Below, piece after piece: positions 1 through 7,627 of a stretch of DNA of 39,713 nucleotides. The position numbers were made by a program, and so were the translations under genes. The stretch lies in assembly GCA_964393115.1 (NCBI GenBank), contig CAYMST010000011.1:1-39713 (forward strand). Reading direction: 5' to 3'. A model generated the notes under the pieces. The model ran no database searches, was not told the origin of the DNA, and saw only the letters and a list, made by a program, of their open reading frames with translations. Every line of letters starts with the position of its first letter. Positions within the stretch are counted from its first letter, which is position 1. The stretch comes from CAYMST01 sp964393115. GTDB taxonomy: Bacteria; Bacteroidota; Bacteroidia; Cytophagales; Cyclobacteriaceae.

Positions 1-61
1 CGATGTTATTTTTTCATAAATTATATGAGAGAAAGAATAAAGAGTTATTTTAATACTAGCC

Positions 62-649
62 ATGGAAAGTAATGTGTCACGTCACCAGGAGCTTAGTCAT
101 GTATTGCCTAAGTATCACTATTATTTAAGCGAGCTAAATGAAACAATTCAGATTTCAAAAGTGAAAAAAAAGGCTGTTCTTGAAATTGTCGTTTTCACTG
201 TTTGTGCCAGTTTATTGTTTTTAATCTCTTACAGTGCCTCAACTATGGGGGCTGATCCAAGCAAACAGTTCTTTGGGACACTGTTGTTTATTGTACTTGG
301 CATTCTTGTGTTATTAGGCCCTATCTGGACAACACTATTCAAGGGTTTTGACACGATAACTATATTTCAGGAGCAAGGTTCATTTATGATGGAAAAGTCC
401 AGCCTGCTAGGATATAAGGTGCGAAAGAGATACAACATTGATGATATTCAAAATATCGAAATAGAAAATGTAAGTCTGAATACAGACGCTAATGCCTTTG
501 ATGAAGGTTCCAAAGTCTATATCAAAAACATAGTTTTAAAATTTAAGAACAAGAAAAAGCTTAGACTATTTAATTTCGAAAGTAGAGATGTTGAAAACCT
601 TAGATTTGTAGATGATTTTCATGATTATCTCAAATCCTCTTTAAAATAA
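62..649 (+). CDS. Hypothetical two-helix membrane protein
   Basis: I do not recognise a named family for this 195-residue protein. It has two strongly hydrophobic stretches, at about residues 42-62 and 72-92, so it is probably an inner-membrane protein with a short periplasmic loop. The remainder, about residues 95-195, is soluble, alternates charged and hydrophobic residues and is rich in beta-type segments, resembling the membrane-proximal PH-like domains of small bacterial membrane proteins (inference). The ATG at 62 is the first good start. The stop at 647-649 directly abuts the TTG of yraN, so the two genes are probably co-transcribed and translationally coupled. No catalytic motif is visible. 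Confidence 0.75.
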   Translation: MESNVSRHQELSHVLPKYHYYLSELNETIQISKVKKKAVLEIVVFTVCASLLFLISYSASTMGADPSKQFFGTLLFIVLGILVLLGPIWTTLFKGFDTITIFQEQGSFMMEKSSLLGYKVRKRYNIDDIQNIEIENVSLNTDANAFDEGSKVYIKNIVLKFKNKKKLRLFNFESRDVENLRFVDDFHDYLKSSLK

Positions 650-1000
650 TTGGCTAGTAAGAATAAAGAAACAGGTAATGAAGGTGAGGCAATAGCTGAA
701 AAGTTTTTGCAAAATCTTGGATTCAAGACTCTGCAAAAAAATTATCGCTTTCGCAGAAATGAAATAGATCTAATCGTTACCAACGGAAAACTAATGATAT
801 TTGTCGAAGTCAAAACGAGACAAAATAACCATTATGGTGAGCCAGAGGATTTTGTTTCTAAATCTCAAATCGCACGTATTCAACAAGCTGCAGAACAATA
901 TATGGAAGATGAGAACTGGAATGGACCAATCAGATTTGATATTCTTTCCGTTCTCAAAAAGCCTTCTCTAGACATACTCCATTTTGAAGATGCTTTTTAG
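650..1000 (+). CDS. yraN: YraN family endonuclease-like protein (UPF0102)
   Basis: This 116-residue protein has the normal length of the YraN/UPF0102 family, which has a restriction-endonuclease-like PD-(D/E)xK fold and a poorly defined cellular role. The conserved core is visible: an N-terminal GNEGEAIAEKFL helix, then NEIDLI, then FVEVKTR, giving the spaced acidic residues and the E-x-K of the nuclease-like centre. The start is TTG at 650, immediately after the upstream stop. No ATG lies nearby and the family's N-terminal helix needs this start. The 3' end overlaps the convergent gene on the other strand by 4 bases. Confidence 0.9.
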   Translation: MASKNKETGNEGEAIAEKFLQNLGFKTLQKNYRFRRNEIDLIVTNGKLMIFVEVKTRQNNHYGEPEDFVSKSQIARIQQAAEQYMEDENWNGPIRFDILSVLKKPSLDILHFEDAF

Positions 1001-1845
1001 TTCGGGACCACAGGTCGAGGCTTATTCTTATCTCTTTTGAAATCGTAGATTAACTTTCCTTTTTTATTCCATTCTCGGAATACGTATGGTTCCTGATCCA
1101 TAAAAGGCTTCTTGGGGTAGTTCACAATCTTTTTAATCTTTCGCCTACCTGCTCTAACTTGATATTCTTTCCATGAACCAATTTTTTGCCCTAGCTCATA
1201 CTTTCCCTTAATTTGAACAATACCATTGGAGAAAAATTTGTAATAATCCCCTGATAGCTCTCCAAGCTGGTATGGAATTACCTCTTTTAGCTCTTTCTTT
1301 TCTTTGTTGTAGTAATCGACCTTTGCATCTCTAGGCCACCCTTTATACCAATTTTCCTTTACTTGAAGAATGTCTTTGGTATTCCAAACTAACCTTCTAC
1401 CGTGTCTTAATCCCTTGTAAAAAGATGCTTGCTCCACTACTTGATCATCAACCATTTTTTTGTAAGGGCCATGTAAAATGCCACTCTTTCCTGGTTCAGG
1501 TTTTCTGGAGTTCACAATCTTTGCCTTTTTAAAGTCAAACCAGTAGACGTTCTGTGCATACTCATCAGGTTCTTGAAACTCTTTTAGAAACCTAAATTGT
1601 TCTATTATTTTATGTCTTCTTCGTATGGTTTTGGTATACCCCTTCCTTGTCTGAAGTCCATAAAAGACGTTTTTCTTTTTCTTTTTGGCTCCAAAGAAAA
1701 CCGTTTCTTCAAGCTCAATCTCATCCTTTTCTAAGTCAATAGTCAGAGGTGTATCATAATCAACTTTAAATTGATCTTCATAGCCTTGCGCATTCACCAA
1801 AAGACCAAAGGCTAAAAAAACGGTGATAGTTAGAATTCTTTGCAT
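997..1845 (-). CDS. Secreted MORN-repeat-like protein
   Basis: This 282-residue protein has a typical Sec signal peptide with probable cleavage after VNA near residue 19, so it is exported to the periplasm or cell surface. From about residue 120 onward it contains repeated modules built on G-x-(Y/W)-x-x-(Y/F) patterns, such as LHGPYKK, RHGRRLVW, LSGDYYKFF and KIGSWKEY. These resemble the MORN/YwqK-type repeats common in secreted Bacteroidota proteins of unknown function. A lysine-rich stretch (KKKKKN) lies near residue 55. The gene is convergent with yraN, sharing 4 bases, and stands alone on its strand. No function can be assigned. Confidence 0.75.
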   Translation of the reverse strand: MQRILTITVFLAFGLLVNAQGYEDQFKVDYDTPLTIDLEKDEIELEETVFFGAKKKKKNVFYGLQTRKGYTKTIRRRHKIIEQFRFLKEFQEPDEYAQNVYWFDFKKAKIVNSRKPEPGKSGILHGPYKKMVDDQVVEQASFYKGLRHGRRLVWNTKDILQVKENWYKGWPRDAKVDYYNKEKKELKEVIPYQLGELSGDYYKFFSNGIVQIKGKYELGQKIGSWKEYQVRAGRRKIKKIVNYPKKPFMDQEPYVFREWNKKGKLIYDFKRDKNKPRPVVPN

Positions 1846-1891
1846 GTGTTGATTAGTTGATAAGTTAAAACGAAAGAAGAAAACAAAAATT

Positions 1892-2620
1892 TTAAGCGTG
1901 AATCAGAAATACTGTTGGCCTCTTCTTAATATCAGGTTTTTGCTTTTTCCAAGTCCCTATGGTCCAGGTCCTAAGAAGCTCATTCTCCCCTGTAAGGTCG
2001 CAAGCTACTGTAAGTCTTGTGGCGTTTTGGCACGTTTTTACAATATCATTAAATAACGCCTCATTGCGGTAGGGAGTTTCTATAAAAATTTGAGTCTGAT
2101 TGAGCTTAAGAGACAGTTTTTCAAGCTCTTTTATTCTTTTTATTCTACTTGTCTTATCTATGGGAATGTAACCATGGAAGGTGAAGGACTGGCCATTCAA
2201 ACCTGAACCCATTAATGCTAAAAGTATGCTCGATGGCCCTACCAGCGTGACCACCCTAATATTAAACTGATGTGCAAACTCAACAGCTAATGCACCAGGG
2301 TCTGCGATTCCAGGACACCCGGCTTCAGACATGACCCCCATATCTTCGCCGTTTAATAAGGGAGACATAAGTTCCTGGAGATCCTCGAATTTTGTTTTTT
2401 TATTGATGATTTCGAACTCGAGTTCCTCAATAGTCAACCCCAGTTTTAATGAACTTATAAACCGCCTTGCCGTTCGTACATCCTCAACAAGATATTTTCT
2501 AATCTTTTTATAAACCTGTTTAGTACCATCAGGAATACACGAAATGCCCGTCTTTAATGAAATCTCCGAGGGAAGTACATATAACGTACCCATTCTAGTA
2601 TCATACTCCGTCATACTCAT
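1892..2620 (-). CDS. RsmI-like SAM-dependent methyltransferase (tetrapyrrole methylase fold)
   Basis: This 242-residue protein belongs to the tetrapyrrole-methylase fold and resembles RsmI, the 16S rRNA C1402 ribose 2'-O-methyltransferase. Visible hallmarks are MGTLYVLP at the N-terminus, the GEDMGVMSEAGCPGIADPG segment around residues 90-110 (SAM-binding and substrate loop), VGPSSILLALMGSG, and the downstream FIETPYRN motif. It is shorter than canonical RsmI (about 280 residues) and matches a Bacteroidota side-branch annotated only as a SAM-dependent methyltransferase, so an RsmI reaction is not assured. Its ATG overlaps the stop of the upstream hydrolase as ATGA (2617-2620), which indicates coupled translation. 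Confidence 0.82.
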   Translation of the reverse strand: MSMTEYDTRMGTLYVLPSEISLKTGISCIPDGTKQVYKKIRKYLVEDVRTARRFISSLKLGLTIEELEFEIINKKTKFEDLQELMSPLLNGEDMGVMSEAGCPGIADPGALAVEFAHQFNIRVVTLVGPSSILLALMGSGLNGQSFTFHGYIPIDKTSRIKRIKELEKLSLKLNQTQIFIETPYRNEALFNDIVKTCQNATRLTVACDLTGENELLRTWTIGTWKKQKPDIKKRPTVFLIHA

Positions 2621-3375
2621 TTTGTTAGAAAGTTATCAACCAATTCATAGAATACCTCCGGTTGTTCTGCATGCAACCAGTGGCCTGCCTTCGGAATGGT
2701 TTTCACAACCGCCTCATTGAAAAGGTTTTCAATGACCGCTATGTCTTCATCTAGGATATAGTTAGAGTTACCTCCTCTTAAAAACAACGTTGGAACAGAT
2801 GGTTTTTCAGAAAATACAATTTCTTGCCCAACGTTCTTGATGTTCTCAGAAATCATATTCAAGTTCATCTTCCAAGCAAACCCATCTTGTGTTCTTTTTA
2901 AGTTTTTAAGTAAAAACTGTCTTTCGCCCATGTTGGACACATATTGTCCTAAGAGCTTATCAGCCTCTCCTCTAGACTTTAAAGATTTTAAGTCAATGGC
3001 TTGTAGGCCTTCAATAATGGTATTGTGATGCGGTGGGTAGAACTTTGGACCAATGTCAGCGATGATCATCTTACTTAGTTGCCCAAAAGTTACAGCATAC
3101 TCCATCGTAACCTTCCCTCCCATTGAATGACCAAGTATCGAAGGAGATTTTAGGTTTAAATCAGTGATTAGTTCGTTTAAATCCCTGGCCATCGATGAAT
3201 AATCAAATTGGTCAGACCATGGTGACTGACCATGATTGGTCAAATCCACCAAAACTACCTGATTTTTTTCAGCAAACCTTTTCCCCAGTGTTTGCCAATT
3301 ATCAGAAAAGCCAAATAAACCGTGAAGGATTATTAATGGCTCTCCATCTCCTATTATCCTATGATACAGTTTCAT
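2617..3375 (-). CDS. Alpha/beta hydrolase (YbfF-like esterase)
   Basis: This 252-residue cytoplasmic alpha/beta-fold hydrolase most resembles the YbfF/abhydrolase-11 esterases. The oxyanion-hole motif is LHGLFG near residue 18. The nucleophile elbow is GHSMGG with Ser84, and the catalytic His is in AGHWLHAEQPE (His232). An Asp in the DEDIA region or an earlier acidic residue would complete the triad. DLTNHGQSPWS after strand 4 is typical of the esterase subgroup. It is likely active on short acyl or thioesters, but the substrate cannot be deduced. It is the first gene of a two-gene unit with the methyltransferase (4-base overlap). A second, divergent alpha/beta hydrolase lies at 5246-6022. 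Confidence 0.85.
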   Translation of the reverse strand: MKLYHRIIGDGEPLIILHGLFGFSDNWQTLGKRFAEKNQVVLVDLTNHGQSPWSDQFDYSSMARDLNELITDLNLKSPSILGHSMGGKVTMEYAVTFGQLSKMIIADIGPKFYPPHHNTIIEGLQAIDLKSLKSRGEADKLLGQYVSNMGERQFLLKNLKRTQDGFAWKMNLNMISENIKNVGQEIVFSEKPSVPTLFLRGGNSNYILDEDIAVIENLFNEAVVKTIPKAGHWLHAEQPEVFYELVDNFLTK

Positions 3376-3408
3376 AATTTATTTTTCGAAGAAATAGAAC
3401 CAGTTGAG

Positions 3409-4125
3409 TTATTCTGCAAGTTTTCTCTTGTACTGAGCAATAGTATTTTCCAAGCCCAAGTATAACGCATCACATACCAAAGCATGTCCAATAGATACCT
3501 CAGCCAAGTGTGGGATTTTCTCTTTTAAAAAAGCAAGATTTTCTAGGTCCAAATCGTGCCCAGCATTCACCCCTAAACCAATCCCCTTGGCATATTCGGC
3601 TGATTTAATGTACGTGCTTATCGCTTCTTCTCTATTATCATGATATTTTGACGCATAGGGTTCGGTATACAGTTCAATCCGATCCGCTCCCAGGCTTTTA
3701 GCTCCTTCTACCATTTTGATATCCGCATCAACAAATATGGAAACGCGATCGCAATAATTCTTTAGCCGTTCAACAATTGGTTGTAAAAACCGCTTATTTT
3801 CCATGGTATCCCAGCCAGCATTCGATGTAATGGCATCGGGAGCATCAGGAACCAATGTTGCTTGTGTTGGATTTACAGCTTCAATAATTTCAAAATATCT
3901 TTCATCAGGGTAGCCCTCGATATTAAACTCTGTTGTCACGACCTCTTTAAGTTGCAAAACATCGATTTTGGTAATATGTCGTTCATCCGGTCTAGGATGA
4001 ACCGTAATACCTTCAGCACCAAACCTTTCACAGTCCTTGGCCACTTTTACCAAATCTGGATTATTTGCACCTCGCGCATTTCTTATGGTCGCTATTTTAT
4101 TAATGTTAACACTCAGTCGAGTCAT
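3409..4125 (-). CDS. pdxJ: Pyridoxine 5'-phosphate synthase
   Basis: PdxJ condenses 1-deoxy-xylulose 5-phosphate with 3-amino-2-oxopropyl phosphate to form pyridoxine 5'-phosphate, the ring-closing step of the DXP-dependent vitamin B6 pathway. The 238-residue length is standard. Family motifs are clear: SVNINKIATIRNARG at the N-terminus, GAEGITVHPRPDERHI (residues about 36-51), VPDAPDAITSNAGWD, and GLGVNAGHDLDLENL followed by VSIGHAL near the C-terminus, which are the phosphate-binding and catalytic His/Glu regions of this TIM barrel. The gene is divergent from yqeY, with 113 bases between starts. It lies upstream of the hydrolase/methyltransferase pair with a 33-base gap, so all three may form one transcript. 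Confidence 0.97.
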   Translation of the reverse strand: MTRLSVNINKIATIRNARGANNPDLVKVAKDCERFGAEGITVHPRPDERHITKIDVLQLKEVVTTEFNIEGYPDERYFEIIEAVNPTQATLVPDAPDAITSNAGWDTMENKRFLQPIVERLKNYCDRVSIFVDADIKMVEGAKSLGADRIELYTEPYASKYHDNREEAISTYIKSAEYAKGIGLGVNAGHDLDLENLAFLKEKIPHLAEVSIGHALVCDALYLGLENTIAQYKRKLAE

Positions 4126-4149
4126 TAGCTCTTTTATCTCTCAATTATA

Positions 4150-4157
4150 TAAATTTG
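4150..4157 (+). promoter_or_regulatory. Candidate -7 box for yqeY
   Basis: TAAATTTG matches the Bacteroidota -7 consensus TAnnTTTG exactly and lies in the divergent gap, about 80 bases before the yqeY ATG. No TTTG -33 element sits at the expected spacing. In AT-rich DNA such an octamer occurs by chance fairly often, so this is only a candidate. Confidence 0.28.
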
Positions 4158-4214
4158 AACGCTTTGGATGCATTTGATTAATGTCAGTCATCATCTACAC
4201 CTGAAAAACGGACG

Positions 4215-4222
4215 CAAATTTA
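4215..4222 (-). promoter_or_regulatory. Candidate -7 box for pdxJ
   Basis: Read on the minus strand this is TAAATTTG, an exact TAnnTTTG match in the gap between pdxJ and yqeY, about 90 bases upstream of the pdxJ ATG. A convincing TTTG -33 partner is missing. If both this box and the one at 4150-4157 are used, the two divergent leaders would overlap. Confidence 0.28.
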
Positions 4223-4238
4223 CAAACAAGAAATATTT

Positions 4239-4691
4239 ATGAGCCTGAAATCAAAAATCAACGAAGAAATCAAAACGGCCATGAAGGCCAAAGATCAAGA
4301 TAGGTTAAGAGCACTAAGAAGCATCAAATCATTAATTCTAATAGCTGAAACAGAAAAAGGGAGTAAAGATGGCGAGCTTACTGAAGAAGCAGAATTAGCG
4401 CTACTCACAAAGGCAGCTAAACAACGAAAGGATAGCTTAGATATCTATCTCAAAGAAGGAAGAGAAGACTTAGCCGAAAAAGAAAAAGTAGAGTTAGCAG
4501 TAATAGAAGGCTTTTTGCCAGCGCAATTGTCAGAAGAGGAAATTAAAGAAGAATTGAAGGCCATAATAGCTCAAGTTGGCGCCTCTACTATGAAAGATAT
4601 GGGTAAGGTCATGGGAGTTGCTACCAAAAAAATGGCTGGGAAGGCTGATGGGAAAATTATTTCTTCTTCTGTTAAAGCATTATTGAGCTAA
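4239..4691 (+). CDS. GatB/YqeY domain protein
   Basis: This 150-residue protein is a stand-alone YqeY domain, related to the C-terminal tRNA-binding tail of the GatB subunit of Asp/Glu-tRNA amidotransferase. The helical N-terminal half (SLKSKINEEIKTAMKAKD...RLRALRSIKSLI) and the C-terminal helix pair with FLPAQLSEEEI and MKDMGKVMGVATKKMAGKADG are diagnostic. The family is widespread but its function is not settled; a role in tRNA or amidotransferase metabolism is inferred only from the GatB similarity. It is probably the first gene of the plus-strand run through NAD kinase, and cvpA starts one base after its stop. Confidence 0.93.
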   Translation: MSLKSKINEEIKTAMKAKDQDRLRALRSIKSLILIAETEKGSKDGELTEEAELALLTKAAKQRKDSLDIYLKEGREDLAEKEKVELAVIEGFLPAQLSEEEIKEELKAIIAQVGASTMKDMGKVMGVATKKMAGKADGKIISSSVKALLS

Positions 4692-4692
4692 T

Positions 4693-5244
4693 TTGAAAGC
4701 TGTTGATATCGTCATATTAGTAATTCTCGGATACGGGATTTATAAAGGGTTTCGAAAGGGGTTGATGATGGAGCTTATCGGTTTAAGCTCCTTTTTCATT
4801 GCCATTATTGTCAGTATTAACTTCTTCCCAATCACTTCAGAGATTTTGCAAGAAACATTTCCTGATTTTGCGGCCTTTATTCCAGTTATATCATTTTTAA
4901 TACTCTTTGTCGGGTCGATACTTCTTTTGAACATTATCGGAAAGTCGCTTAAGAAGGTATTAGATATGACTTTATTAGGAAGCCTGGACGATATTTTGGG
5001 GGCAGCCATTGGCGGGTTGAAATGGCTGCTAATCATCAGTCTTGTTGTCTGGGCTATCGAAGGCATGGCTGGGGAACTACCCAAAAACCTATCCGAAGGA
5101 TCGGTCATCTTACCACATATCCGAGCGTTTATCCCAATGTTAGTGAATTTATTTTCATTTTTCTTTCCATACTTCGAAGGATTAGATGAATATTGGCAGT
5201 CAGTTAGCAATAAAAGCGAATACTTTACGAGAAATTCAAATTAA
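4693..5244 (+). CDS. CvpA family membrane protein
   Basis: This 183-residue inner-membrane protein of the CvpA/colicin V production family has four hydrophobic segments, at about residues 3-20, 27-46, 62-85 and 105-125. The family signatures DIVILVILGYGIYKGFRKG at the N-terminus and LDDILGAAIGGLKWLL around residues 95-112 are clear. CvpA proteins are linked to envelope homeostasis and, in enterobacteria, colicin V export and bile tolerance; the mechanism is unknown. Translation starts at TTG 4693, one base after the yqeY stop, because the first helix requires it. The 3' end abuts the GTG of the next gene. Confidence 0.9.
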   Translation: MKAVDIVILVILGYGIYKGFRKGLMMELIGLSSFFIAIIVSINFFPITSEILQETFPDFAAFIPVISFLILFVGSILLLNIIGKSLKKVLDMTLLGSLDDILGAAIGGLKWLLIISLVVWAIEGMAGELPKNLSEGSVILPHIRAFIPMLVNLFSFFFPYFEGLDEYWQSVSNKSEYFTRNSN

Positions 5245-5245
5245 A

Positions 5246-6022
5246 GTGGACACTAAGTATCAAATTAAAGAAGAAAAAGGTTTTAAATATATAGAAGAAG
5301 GAGAAGGAGAAATTTTACTTCTTCTTCATGGACTATTTGGTGCATTAAGTAACTGGGAAGGCGTAATTAATAAGTTTAGTCACCAGTATAAGGTCATCAT
5401 TCCAATGTTACCTATATATGAAATGCCTGTAAAACAGGCGGGTTTAGAAGGATTGACGAAATTTTTAGAAGGTTTTATTGAAATGAAAGGTCTTGAGAGT
5501 TTTAACCTTATGGGAAACTCTTTAGGTGGACATATCGCATTAATCTACAACCTTAGGCACCAATCAAAAGTGAAGCGACTCGTGCTCACTGGTAGTAGTG
5601 GTTTATTTGAGAATTCAATGGGCGGTTCATTCCCAAAAAGAGGAGATCGTAAGTATATAGAGGATAGAACTCGGTACACATTTTACGACCCCAATACGGC
5701 TACCGATGATTACATCAACGAGGTATTCAACACGGTCAATAGCATACCAAAGTGTATGCGAATTATAGCCATTGCCAAAAGTGCTCAAAGGCATAATCTA
5801 TCAAACGAATTACCAAAAATAAAGACGCCGACGTTACTTATTTGGGGCCTTAATGATACCATTACGCCTCCAATAGTTGCGCATGAATTTAATCGTCTTA
5901 TTGGAAATTCTAAGTTGCGATTCATTGATAAATGTTGCCACGCGCCAATGATGGAACATCCAGATAAGTTCAACGAAATTTTAGATTCTTTTCTTCATAG
6001 CCCATTATCTTCGGCAGCATGA
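5246..6022 (+). CDS. Alpha/beta hydrolase
   Basis: This alpha/beta-fold hydrolase is 258 residues from the chosen start. LLLLHGLFG is the oxyanion region, MGNSLGGH the nucleophile elbow, WGLNDTITPP carries the acidic residue, and CCHAPMMEHPD the catalytic His. It resembles haloalkane-dehalogenase or esterase-like proteins, but no substrate can be named. I prefer GTG 5246, one base after the cvpA stop. The longer reading from ATG 5186 would add 20 residues that overlap cvpA by 59 bases and do not look like part of the fold. The stop overlaps the next gene's start as ATGA at 6019-6022. Confidence 0.85.
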   Translation: MDTKYQIKEEKGFKYIEEGEGEILLLLHGLFGALSNWEGVINKFSHQYKVIIPMLPIYEMPVKQAGLEGLTKFLEGFIEMKGLESFNLMGNSLGGHIALIYNLRHQSKVKRLVLTGSSGLFENSMGGSFPKRGDRKYIEDRTRYTFYDPNTATDDYINEVFNTVNSIPKCMRIIAIAKSAQRHNLSNELPKIKTPTLLIWGLNDTITPPIVAHEFNRLIGNSKLRFIDKCCHAPMMEHPDKFNEILDSFLHSPLSSAA

Positions 6023-6684
6023 TAGCAAAAGATTTCATTAACTACATGGTACCTCCGCTTAAGCCATCTGATCCAGTGACTAAAGCCAAATCCTGGATGA
6101 ACGAACTGAGGATAGCTGAACTGCCCATAGTTGATGAAGGCAACTTTCTTGGGTTGATAAATGAAGATACGATTTTGGATGCTAATCTGATGCATGATAA
6201 AGTGGAAGACTACCCTCTCATAGGGCAAAAAGCATCTATTAATCAAAATCAACACTTTTACGATCTATTAAAGTTAGCACATAAAGAAGAGGTCAAAGTG
6301 GTCGCGGTGGTCAATGAAACCGGTCATTATGTTGGAAGCGTACCGATTGAGGATATTGTTAATGCCTTTGCGCAGACCTCCGCAATTGGCGCTGATGGTG
6401 CTATAATCGAATTGCTCTTGCAGGACGTTGATTATTCATTAAGTGAGATCTGTAGATTAATTGAGTCCAACGATGCCAAAGTGTTGGCAAGTTATGTATC
6501 AGCCGCAGACAATGATCCTAAGATGTTGAAGGTTACGCTGAAGCTTAACCGAAATGACCTTTCTCACATAAATGCCACTCTGGAAAAATTTGGATATAGG
6601 ATTACGTCAGAATTCGGCAACGAGACCTCCAAAACCGATGGTCAAGACAGGCTTGATATCCTAATGAAGTATTTATCCATTTAA
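6019..6684 (+). CDS. CBS-pair domain protein, AcuB-like
   Basis: This 221-residue protein has two CBS motifs forming one Bateman module at about residues 1-130. The first has ELRIAELPIVDEGNFLGLINEDTIL and the second VKVVAVVNETGHYVGSVPIEDIVNAF. A C-terminal region of about 80 residues (VDYSLSEICRLIESNDAKVLASYV...) looks like an ACT-type ligand-binding domain, as in AcuB-like proteins. Such modules bind adenine nucleotides or related ligands. The gene overlaps the hydrolase by 4 bases and ends 7 bases before nadK, so a link to NAD(P) or adenylate sensing is plausible but inferred only from position. Confidence 0.85.
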   Translation: MIAKDFINYMVPPLKPSDPVTKAKSWMNELRIAELPIVDEGNFLGLINEDTILDANLMHDKVEDYPLIGQKASINQNQHFYDLLKLAHKEEVKVVAVVNETGHYVGSVPIEDIVNAFAQTSAIGADGAIIELLLQDVDYSLSEICRLIESNDAKVLASYVSAADNDPKMLKVTLKLNRNDLSHINATLEKFGYRITSEFGNETSKTDGQDRLDILMKYLSI

Positions 6685-6691
6685 CCGAATT

Positions 6692-7567
6692 ATGAAAATT
6701 GGCATTCACGGCAGAAAATTTGGCAACGAGATCCATGAGTATATTCTCCAAGTGCTAAATTGTCTTCAAGATGCCAATATTGAGGTATTGCTGTCAAATT
6801 ACTTTAAGGAATTCTGTGACTGTGAAGGGTTAGATGTTTCAGGTTATGATTCCTACAATACCAATGAACTAGCTGACTTCGACTATTTCTTTAGCTTAGG
6901 TGGAGATGGTACTTTACTTGATACCGTAACGCACATAGGCGCAAAGGAAATTCCAATATTAGGCATAAATCTCGGCAGACTTGGATTTCTTGCCAATGTT
7001 GCCAAAGAAAACATAAACAATGCGCTGCGCTGTTTTCTGGAAAATAAGTTTGACATTGAATCGCGAAGCTTACTTCACCTCGACACCAATCAACCAGATT
7101 TCTTTGACCAATATAAATTTGCGTTAAATGAAGTAGCCATTATGAAGCGGGACACCTCCTCCATGATTGCGGTTAATTGCTTTATCAATAATAAGTTATT
7201 AAATTCATATTGGGCAGATGGTTTAATGGTATCTACCCCTACGGGATCAACAGGGTACTCGTTGAGTTGCGGAGGTCCTGTGATATTACCCGACTCCAAT
7301 TCCTTTTGTTTAACACCCGTTAGTCCGCATAATCTGAACGTTCGCCCAATGATCATACCCGACGATAGTTTGTTATCGTTTAGTATTGAGAGCAGTAGTC
7401 GCAACTTTTTAGTGTCACTTGACTCCAGGTCCTTTAAAGTTGATAGCTCGGTGAAACTATATGTCAAAAAAGAATCATTTAAAGTCAAACTAATCAGAAT
7501 TCAAGGGTTGAATTTCATTGATACATTAAGAAACAAATTGAACTGGGGACTTGATAGTCGAAATTAG
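6692..7567 (+). CDS. nadK: NAD kinase
   Basis: NAD kinase phosphorylates NAD+ to NADP+ in the cytoplasm. The 291-residue protein carries the hallmark GGDGT motif (about residues 71-75) followed by LLDTVTHIGAKEIPILGINLGRLGFLAN. It also has the conserved ALNEVAIMKRD region and the DGLMVSTPTGSTGYSLSCGGP block that binds NAD and ATP. Length is normal for the bacterial family. It closes the tightly packed run from yqeY, and the next gene starts about 60 bases later, where a barrel and envelope-assembly cluster begins. This order (NAD kinase, DUF6089-like barrel, uppS, bamA, ompH) is a familiar arrangement in Bacteroidota. Confidence 0.97.
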   Translation: MKIGIHGRKFGNEIHEYILQVLNCLQDANIEVLLSNYFKEFCDCEGLDVSGYDSYNTNELADFDYFFSLGGDGTLLDTVTHIGAKEIPILGINLGRLGFLANVAKENINNALRCFLENKFDIESRSLLHLDTNQPDFFDQYKFALNEVAIMKRDTSSMIAVNCFINNKLLNSYWADGLMVSTPTGSTGYSLSCGGPVILPDSNSFCLTPVSPHNLNVRPMIIPDDSLLSFSIESSSRNFLVSLDSRSFKVDSSVKLYVKKESFKVKLIRIQGLNFIDTLRNKLNWGLDSRN

Positions 7568-7627
7568 GTTCTTTTTCTTTTTAATGTCTTTCTACTTTCA
7601 CTACCTTTGAATTTCGGTAAACTGTGT

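Noticed and set aside
4740..5210. 156-codon minus-strand open frame opposite cvpA
   Set aside because: The sense strand encodes a clear CvpA protein; the antisense product shows no family features.
5186..5245. Longer N-terminus for the second alpha/beta hydrolase from ATG 5186
   Set aside because: It would overlap cvpA by 59 bases and adds residues outside the fold, whereas GTG 5246 fits the stop-start pattern of neighbouring genes.
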